From: Burkholderia humptydooensis
GTDB taxonomy: Bacteria > Pseudomonadota > Gammaproteobacteria > Burkholderiales > Burkholderiaceae
DNA: 64,000 bases
Assembly: GCF_001513745.1 (NCBI RefSeq)
Contig: NZ_CP013382.1
Location: 1,178,001 to 1,242,000, forward strand
Direction of reading: 5' to 3'
The notes beneath the pieces were generated by a model, which was not told the origin of the DNA, made no database searches, and saw only the letters and a program-made list of their open reading frames with translations. Both the position numbers and the translations under genes were made by a program. Positions 57,969-64,000 of the stretch are shown here, piece by piece (position 1 is the stretch's first letter; each line of letters begins with the position of its first letter).

Positions 57969-58451
57969 GCGACGAGTGTCAGTGTCAAAAAAAGGCAGCA
58001 GTTTACACGTTGGCGGCGGGCGGGCAGGCGTTCTTGATGCGGGAAGGGCGACGGACGGCTTCGGCGCGCCGTTGTGCGAGGGCGCAAAGGCCGGGGCCAG
58101 CGTCGTCGGAGCCGGTGGCCAGCTCGCGCATCGCATGCTCGGGTGCGTCGTCGATCGTCATGAAACGATCGACGCAACGCTCGAGCTCTTCCCATGCGGC
58201 GACGCCTCGCCGCACGCGAGCATGGCCATGAGCAATGGATCGGCATTCAAAAAGCATTTGTCAATTTTGGTTAGCCGGGTTGGCGCGTCGGGCCGGGGGC
58301 CGACCGACTTCATGTTTTCCCCAGCGGATTTGGTATCCTTATTCGCCAAAGAAGGCGGTTCGCCGGTACCGATACTGCGCTCGATCGCCTGACAACAAGG
58401 GGCGCGACGCGCCCCATTGCGGCGAACCTGAGAAAAAAAAGGATTTGAACC
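57969..58451. other. Region between the motor operon and vgrG
   Basis: About 480 bases holding the start of the minus-strand motor operon and the approach to vgrG. One possible short gene is listed separately (58003-58257). The last 200 bases are AT-richer, with tttgtcaattttggttag and ggatttggtatcctta, and probably carry the vgrG promoter. Confidence 0.4.
58003..58257 (-). CDS. Possible small hypothetical protein
   Basis: An 84-residue minus-strand reading frame (MLFECRSIAHGHARVRRGVA onward) with a plausible helical middle (AAWEELERCVDRFM) and a Cys/Ala/Pro-rich end. Third positions are strongly G/C, like real genes here, but the start has no ribosome site and no family is recognised. It could be the distal upstream gene of the motor operon or chance. 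Confidence 0.4.
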   Translation of the reverse strand: MLFECRSIAHGHARVRRGVAAWEELERCVDRFMTIDDAPEHAMRELATGSDDAGPGLCALAQRRAEAVRRPSRIKNACPPAANV

Positions 58452-61085
58452 ATGACGTTGGGGCCACGCGGGCCGCAGGAGGCGGCGTTTGCGCCGATCT
58501 TCGAGGCGATTCATCGTGGGCTGTTGCAGCGCGAGCGGCTGCTGAAGCTCGACACGCCGCTCGGCGCGAACACGCTGATTCCGTTGCGCGCGGTCGGCGA
58601 CGCCAGGCTCGGCCGCGATTACACGTGGACAATCGACGCCGCGACCACGCGCGACGACCTGAATCCCGACGCGCTGATCGCGCAGCCCGTGACGCTGTGG
58701 CTCCAGCAGCCGCGCGGCGTGCTCGACCTGAATGCCGACTACCGGCCGATCCACGGCTACGTGCATACCGTGCGCCGGCTCGGGGCCGACGGCGGCCTGA
58801 CGTCGTGGCAAATCGGCTTTTCGTCGGCGCTGCACTTTCTCCGGCATCGCCGCGACGAGCATTTCTGGCTCGACCGCGATGCGCAGGACATCCTGTCCGA
58901 CGTATTCAATCGCTATCCGCAGCTTCAGGGCGCATTCCGGTTCGCGCTGAGCGGGGCGCTCGCGAAGCGTTCGTATTGCCGGCAGAGCGAAACCGACTGG
59001 CACTTCGTCAACCGGCTCATGGAAGACGAAGGGCTCTATGGCTACTGGACCCACGACGGTCGCGAGCAGAAGACGATGCTCCGGATCGTCGATCGCGTCG
59101 AGGCGCTGCCGGACGCCAAGCCGATCGACTTCTATCGAGGCAATGCCGGCGACGAGTTCGACGGCTTGACGCAATGGACGACGCTGCGCCAGTTGAACAG
59201 CGTGCACGTCGCCTCGCGTTCCGGCGACTACCAGCGCCCGACGACGCCCTTCGAGGTCCGGCAGTCGGTGCAAACGACCCGCTACGTCGAGCAGACGAAC
59301 TGGCGCACGCGGGAGCAGAAGGCGATTCCGTATCCGCCGCTCGAAGACTATAGCGCGGGTGCGTACCGGTATCCGGACTCGGATCGAGGCGTTGCGTGGG
59401 CGCGCATTCGAGCGGAGGAATACGAGTCGCGGTCGAGGCGATACGCCGGCGTCGGCGGCTCGCGCTGGGTCGATGTCGGCGGCCGGTTCGTGCTGAACGA
59501 TCATCCGGCGCACGCCGAAGCCGATCCGAAGGAGCGGGAATTCGTCGCCGTCGCGGCACGCTGGACGATCGAGAACAACGTGCCGATCGCCCGCTCGGGC
59601 CTGCATTTCCCGTACAGCCTGCAATCGGACATCGAGCGGGCGCGTTCGGGCTATGGCCCGGCGTTCGCGGTTGCGCCGCATCCGCAGGACGGCGCGACGG
59701 GCCTCTACGTCATCGAAGTGGACGCGCAGCGAACCGACATCGAATACCGCAGCCCGTTCGAGCATCGCAAGCCGGCCATGTCGGTCGAGATGGCGACGGT
59801 GGTCACGCCGAACGGCGAGGAGGTCTGGACCGATCCGCTGAACCGCGTGCGCGCGCGATTCCATTGGGACAGGCAGAGTCCGCCCGACGCGTTCGAGACG
59901 TCGCCGCCGTTGCTGGTCGCGCAGTCGGATACCGGGCAGCAGTACGGCGGCGTACACGTGCCGCGTCGCGGCGAGACCGTCTATGTCGATTTCGTCGGCG
60001 GCGACTGCGACCGCCCGTATATCGTATCGCGCGCGCCGGGCGGGGCGACGCCGCCGATGTGGCATTCGGACGGGCTGCTGTCGGGCTTCCAGTCGCGCGA
60101 ATACGGAGGCGGCGGCGGTTACAGCGAGATGCAGCTCGACGATGCGACCGGACAGGTGCGCGCGCGTCTGCTGAGCAAGACGCGGGGCGACTACAGTCAT
60201 CTGACGCTCGGCTACGGGATCGTTCAGCAGGGCAATACGCGCGGCCGCTATCTCGGCTCGGGCTTCACGATGCATGCCGACCAATACGGCGCGGTCCGCG
60301 CGAATCGCGGCCTGTACATCGGCACGCACTCGACCCGCCATGACGCCGAGCAACTGGAGGTGGACGCGGCGCGCGATCAACTGAAGGACGCGGCCGAGGT
60401 GCTCGCGCAGCAGTCGTCGCTAAGCGAGCAGCATCGCGCGGAGAGTCTGAAAGCGGGTCACGACGCGCTCACGGAACTGACCGACGCGACGCGGCAGCCA
60501 GTCGAGCCGGGCTTGAGCGGCGGGCGCACGTCGGGCGGCGGCACGGGCAGCGCGAACGGCTTCAAGGTGCCGGCGATGCTGCTCGGCAGCGCGGGCGGCA
60601 TGGGCCTGACGACGTTTCAGTCGCTGCACACGTCGGCGGATCGGCACGTGAACGTCGTCGCGGGTCAAAGCGCGTTCGTCGCGACGGGGAAGTCGTTCGT
60701 GGCAAGCGCGGGCGAGAAGGTGAGCGTGTTCGCGCAGGACGGGATCAAGCTGTTCGCGAAGGACGCGGTTCAAATCGAGTCGCATCGCGAGACGCTCGAC
60801 CTGATCGGCCAGAGGACGGTGCGAATCGTGTCGGCAACGGAGCGCATCGAGATCGCGGCGGACAAGGAGATACTGATCACGTCGGGGCAGGCGTACATCC
60901 GCCTGAAGGACGGGGACATCCAGATCCATGCGCCGGGCAGGATCGACATCAAGGGCAGCATGCACAACTTCTCGGGCCCGGCCAGCATGCCGTATCCGAT
61001 GCCGACGCAGCCGGATGCGGTGTGCGTGCCGTGCATGATGAAACGCGCGGCGGGGCGATCGGCGTTCGTGTCGACGGGGGGCTGA
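58452..61085 (+). CDS. vgrG: T6SS spike protein VgrG with DUF2345 domain
   Basis: An 877-residue VgrG (TssI). The first 480 or so residues form the gp27/gp5-like spike base with the rhs/VgrG pattern, including QIGFSSALHFLRHRRDEHFWL and FHWDRQSPP. A gp5 OB-like region and the triple-stranded needle follow, then a DUF2345 domain (about 620-860) with repeated SFVASAGEKVSVFAQDGIKLFA-type strands. It trimerises at the tip of the secretion tube. The stop overlaps the next start by one base. It would carry the downstream Tle1 effector via the DUF4123 adaptor. Confidence 0.92.
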   Translation: MTLGPRGPQEAAFAPIFEAIHRGLLQRERLLKLDTPLGANTLIPLRAVGDARLGRDYTWTIDAATTRDDLNPDALIAQPVTLWLQQPRGVLDLNADYRPIHGYVHTVRRLGADGGLTSWQIGFSSALHFLRHRRDEHFWLDRDAQDILSDVFNRYPQLQGAFRFALSGALAKRSYCRQSETDWHFVNRLMEDEGLYGYWTHDGREQKTMLRIVDRVEALPDAKPIDFYRGNAGDEFDGLTQWTTLRQLNSVHVASRSGDYQRPTTPFEVRQSVQTTRYVEQTNWRTREQKAIPYPPLEDYSAGAYRYPDSDRGVAWARIRAEEYESRSRRYAGVGGSRWVDVGGRFVLNDHPAHAEADPKEREFVAVAARWTIENNVPIARSGLHFPYSLQSDIERARSGYGPAFAVAPHPQDGATGLYVIEVDAQRTDIEYRSPFEHRKPAMSVEMATVVTPNGEEVWTDPLNRVRARFHWDRQSPPDAFETSPPLLVAQSDTGQQYGGVHVPRRGETVYVDFVGGDCDRPYIVSRAPGGATPPMWHSDGLLSGFQSREYGGGGGYSEMQLDDATGQVRARLLSKTRGDYSHLTLGYGIVQQGNTRGRYLGSGFTMHADQYGAVRANRGLYIGTHSTRHDAEQLEVDAARDQLKDAAEVLAQQSSLSEQHRAESLKAGHDALTELTDATRQPVEPGLSGGRTSGGGTGSANGFKVPAMLLGSAGGMGLTTFQSLHTSADRHVNVVAGQSAFVATGKSFVASAGEKVSVFAQDGIKLFAKDAVQIESHRETLDLIGQRTVRIVSATERIEIAADKEILITSGQAYIRLKDGDIQIHAPGRIDIKGSMHNFSGPASMPYPMPTQPDAVCVPCMMKRAAGRSAFVSTGG

Positions 61086-61939
61086 TGGATACGCAAACCG
61101 TGTTCGGCGAGGCCGATTCGTTAGAGGCGCACCTATATGTGCTCGTCGACCCGTTGCAGAACGGCAGTCTGCCCGGGGCATTGTCGGTCCGGTCGGATCA
61201 TGTCGCGTGCCTGATGGACGGCGGAGCGGACGTGCGGGCCGTTTCGCCGCATCTCGTCTACATTCCCCCAAGTCACTTTGAATCGGCGCGCGCATGGCTG
61301 GAACGACATGGACCGTCATCGCCGTGCGCGACGCTGCTCGCATCGCCATTGCCGCTTGCGGCGCTCGCGGAGCATCTGAAATTGTTTCTGCGCGTGCGCT
61401 TGCCGGATGGCGAACCGATCGTGCTCGCGTATTGGGACCCGGCGATTCTCGCGACGCTGGTCGGTTCGCAAGACGACGAGACGCTGTTCGTGAAAGGGCC
61501 GGTGCTGTCCGACGCGCAGCGTCAGGCATGGCTCACGCCGATCCTGAGGTGGACGTATTGGGATCGTGAAGGCGCGCTGCGTCAGATCGACTGGCGTCAG
61601 GCTCGGATGCCGGCTTCCGCCGCGACGCTCAAGCCGCCGCTCAAGCTCGATCAGGGGCAGGTGGATGCTTTGATTGATGCGAGTGTGCCGGACGGGTTGC
61701 TATTGCATCTCAATGAACGCGATCCGTCGACGTTAGCTGAAATCCCGGAAGACGAGCGCTACGGATTCGTATGCCGGCAGATTGAACGTGCTCGGCAGCG
61801 CGGTATCGAGGGAGTCGGCGTGCTCATGGAATACTGCTCGCTTGCCGCCCGGTATGGGGAGGCGTTCGAGGCATCGCCCGAAGGCGCTGCATTATTGAAA
61901 CCGCTACTACCGGTAGCGATCGATCGACCCCAAGCATAA
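61085..61939 (+). CDS. DUF4123 effector adaptor (Tap/TEC) for T6SS
   Basis: A 284-residue DUF4123 protein whose ATG overlaps the vgrG stop. The AHLYVLVDPLQNGSLP opening, the LRVRLPDGEPIVLAYWDPAILATL block (variant of the common FRFYDP motif) and the VDALIDASVPD helix are typical. Such chaperones bind the C-terminus of VgrG and load a specific effector, here most likely the Tle1 phospholipase encoded two genes downstream. Cytoplasmic. Confidence 0.85.
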   Translation: MDTQTVFGEADSLEAHLYVLVDPLQNGSLPGALSVRSDHVACLMDGGADVRAVSPHLVYIPPSHFESARAWLERHGPSSPCATLLASPLPLAALAEHLKLFLRVRLPDGEPIVLAYWDPAILATLVGSQDDETLFVKGPVLSDAQRQAWLTPILRWTYWDREGALRQIDWRQARMPASAATLKPPLKLDQGQVDALIDASVPDGLLLHLNERDPSTLAEIPEDERYGFVCRQIERARQRGIEGVGVLMEYCSLAARYGEAFEASPEGAALLKPLLPVAIDRPQA

Positions 61940-61969
61940 TCAGGCTATTTGCCAAGAAGGACGCACAAG

Positions 61970-62457
61970 ATGACCTTTGCTACATTCCAGCGCATGGCTT
62001 TCGCGGCGGGCTTTGCTGTCTTCACGCTGACCGCTTGCGCGGGTTCCGGCGGCCTACCCGACGACCCATTTGCCGGTAGCGGGTCTGCGCTTGCCATGGT
62101 GCCGGTAAGTCACACAGACCGTTACGCAGTCAACATCTTTGTCGACAAGTATTGGGCAGGCGATGCGGATGCGAATGGAAGCGGGGGGGATCTGCTGCAT
62201 GCTGTTTTCCTGGGATGAAAGACTGGAGCAAACCCGTCACCGTGACGTGGGATTGGGGAACTGAGGAGGATCCCAAAACCAAGGCAATCACAATGCCACG
62301 TGAGAGGCACAGCGTTCAGGTGAACTTCCCTCCAGGCGGCCCACATCAAGATCCTGATTGGCGCAAGTCGGACGCTTATCTTTGTGTCATTCTACGAGAT
62401 CGCAATACCGCTGAATTGGCGTTCTCACCTAGTCGATCGGGATGTGTGAGCAAGTAA
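61970..62457 (+). pseudogene. DUF3304 lipoprotein (immunity-like), frameshifted in a G7 tract
   Basis: From ATG 61970 (AAGAAGGA ribosome site) a lipoprotein leader ends in LTACAGS with Cys23 as the lipidated residue. The frame runs through DRYAVNIFVD and DADANGSGG, then stops at 62216-62218. The matching continuation, SAACCFPGMKDWSKPVTVTW to the stop at 62457, is in another frame. The break lies in G7 at 62183-62189: one added G restores a single 162-residue DUF3304-type protein. DUF3304 lipoproteins next to Tle effectors are typically periplasmic immunity proteins (Tli). This could be phase variation, a real inactivation or a sequencing error. Confidence 0.75.
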
Positions 62458-62476
62458 CTATCAACGGGAGAGATTC

Positions 62477-64000
62477 ATGTCGGTTCGACAAGCTGGTGCA
62501 CCGGCTACTAATGAAGAGATCAACCGCGCTGCAGTTGATGGTGCAACGAAGCGCATCCTTCGTCAATGCCCCGTTGATAAGGCCGACATGATCGCGTGCC
62601 GGCTCTATCCCGCGCTATCGTTCTTTTTTGACGGCACGAACAACAACATGGAGCGCGACTTGCCGCAAAGCAAGCACTCGAATGTCGCCAAACTGTTCCG
62701 CGTCGCCAAGAGAGCTATTAGTGAGGATGCCATGGCGACCTATCTTCCGGGTGTGGGGACGCCTTTCAAGTTCGTCAAGGTAGCCGGTTATACGGAACGT
62801 CTGACAGACGATGAAGGCGGAACGCTCGGGCTTGGCCTTGGCGCTGGTGGTGATCTGCGTATCAAGTTTGCTCTGGCAGAGTTTTCCCGCTTGTTGGAAG
62901 TTGAATGGGGACCGGGCTCATGGAAGCATATGCGCGAAATCACCGTGGCGATTTTCGGGTTCTCGCGGGGTGCAACGGAGGCACGAGCGTTTGCTCGCCG
63001 ATTCGTGGAACAGAAGTGCGGCAAAGACGGCGGCAAGCTATATTGGACCACTCCGAATGGGGGGCGCGTGCCGTTGCGCATCAATTTCATGGGTATTTTT
63101 GATACGGTCGCCTCGGTCGGCGGTCCCGCTTTACATCTCGACTGGGCGTCGGAATTGGCGATCCCGGCCGAAGTGGAGCGTTGTGTGCATTATGTCTCGG
63201 CGCATGAGGTGCGGCGAGCATTTCCGCTCGATTCGGTGCGCGTCGACAAGAACTATCCGGGCAACTGCGAGGAAGTGGTATATCCGGGGGTGCATTCCGA
63301 TGTCGGCGGCGGATATGGGCCAGATGAGCAGGGGCGCGAGCAGGACTTGTCGTTGATTCCACTGCGCCATATGTTCGCCGAGGCGTTGAGCGCCGGAGTG
63401 CCTCTGACGCCTCTTGATCAGATGAAGGTGGATTTCAGGGTGGACTTCGATTTGCGTGACGACGCGCGAGTTGTGAAGCTGTACGGCGACTATATGGCTG
63501 CCCTGCCGTCCGCATTCGGCGACACGCTCGAAGCATTGATCCAGCCACACCGTTACCTGAACTTCCGGTGGCGCAGCGTTCTTGCTCGCAACCGTGCGGA
63601 CGATCGCGTATTGGGGCGGCTCTATCAAAAAGTCGGCGCATCGTTTTGCGCGGCCGTGTCGGCCGGAACCGACGCCGACCACCCGCCATGCCAGCCGAAC
63701 GAATGGGTCTATGACATCCCGAAGGATCCCGAAGAGCAAGCCAGACAACTATTGGGCGAGCAGCGGCGGCTGGAGCGGCATATCGAGTTCCTGCGCAACC
63801 CGATCGAACGCCGCCCCGGCCCGCATAGCTACCCGCCGACCCCGCGCGAACTGACTCCATACGAAAAAATGATCCTGTCGGCGTGGGACGAGCAGGAGCC
63901 GCCTTTGCTGGCCGTCGATCAACTGCTGGCCGAATACGTTCACGATTCGGTTGCTGCATTCACGTCGTGGCCCTGTGCGCTATGGGATCAGCGGGGGATC
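62477..64000 (+). CDS. tle1: T6SS phospholipase effector Tle1 (partial, runs off window)
   Basis: The 508 codons present begin at ATG 62477 after a GGGAG site and continue past the window end. DUF2235 hydrolase features: FFFDGTNNN near residue 55, GFSRGA with nucleophile Ser163 (GxSxG), NFMGIFDTVASVG, and HSDVGGGYG with the expected catalytic Asp. A late YVHDSVAAF segment fits the catalytic His region. Tle1 effectors are periplasm-acting phospholipases delivered by T6SS; the upstream DUF3304 lipoprotein should protect the producer and DUF4123 should load it on VgrG. Base composition is lower in G+C than the neighbours, typical of exchanged effectors. Confidence 0.9.
   Translation, partial: MSVRQAGAPATNEEINRAAVDGATKRILRQCPVDKADMIACRLYPALSFFFDGTNNNMERDLPQSKHSNVAKLFRVAKRAISEDAMATYLPGVGTPFKFVKVAGYTERLTDDEGGTLGLGLGAGGDLRIKFALAEFSRLLEVEWGPGSWKHMREITVAIFGFSRGATEARAFARRFVEQKCGKDGGKLYWTTPNGGRVPLRINFMGIFDTVASVGGPALHLDWASELAIPAEVERCVHYVSAHEVRRAFPLDSVRVDKNYPGNCEEVVYPGVHSDVGGGYGPDEQGREQDLSLIPLRHMFAEALSAGVPLTPLDQMKVDFRVDFDLRDDARVVKLYGDYMAALPSAFGDTLEALIQPHRYLNFRWRSVLARNRADDRVLGRLYQKVGASFCAAVSAGTDADHPPCQPNEWVYDIPKDPEEQARQLLGEQRRLERHIEFLRNPIERRPGPHSYPPTPRELTPYEKMILSAWDEQEPPLLAVDQLLAEYVHDSVAAFTSWPCALWDQRGI

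Overview
The window is high-GC DNA of a Burkholderia, most likely the B. pseudomallei/thailandensis group. That call rests on codon bias, on the iaaA-gsiABCD and pcaQ/pcaHG arrangements, on the DUF3348-DUF802-OmpA-DUF2894 operon and on the VgrG/Tle1 type VI secretion island. It is inferred from gene content only; no database search was run. No rRNA, tRNA, CRISPR array or complete insertion sequence was seen.

Layout. 1-7607: a peptide/glutathione uptake and degradation operon (end of iaaA, gsiA-D, a P1-family DmpA peptidase and an M55 DppA aminopeptidase). 7654-9062: two paralogous proteins of unknown function. 9497-11907: protocatechuate dioxygenase pcaHG with divergent pcaQ. 11966-16662: a PD-(D/E)XK-like protein, a membrane diguanylate cyclase, an O-methyltransferase and DAHP synthase. 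17265-28386: a five-gene signalling island with a degenerate HD-GYP response regulator, an amino-acid-permease/hybrid-kinase fusion, a REC-PAS-GGDEF-EAL protein, a HAMP kinase and a kinase with an ethylene-receptor-like sensor. It contains no DNA-binding output domain. 28676-37083: a YCII protein, a LysR remnant, a permease, a small unknown protein, a long Lhr helicase and two membrane proteins. 37599-39320: gamma-glutamyltransferase.

39395-47868 is the most unusual block. Two tiny cysteine-free precursors have matching 16-residue double-glycine leaders. They lie upstream of a C39-peptidase ABC exporter, an LpxL-like protein that lacks the usual acidic catalytic residue, an HlyD adaptor and an OmpW protein with a long extension. 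A TolC-type channel is divergent. It reads as a type I secretion system for two small peptides that could be bacteriocins, signals or acyl-modified products.

48004-53378: PPK2, then ilvA behind an apparently complete translation-coupled attenuator (Ile-rich 20-residue leader and three mutually exclusive hairpins), a 26-residue membrane peptide, a divergent Nramp-family transporter and YigZ. 53480-57968: a MotA/MotB-like motor operon (DUF3348, DUF802, OmpA, DUF2894) that resembles ZorAB in architecture. 58452-64000: a T6SS effector island (VgrG, DUF4123 adaptor, a DUF3304 lipoprotein broken in a G7 tract, and the start of a Tle1 phospholipase that runs off the window).
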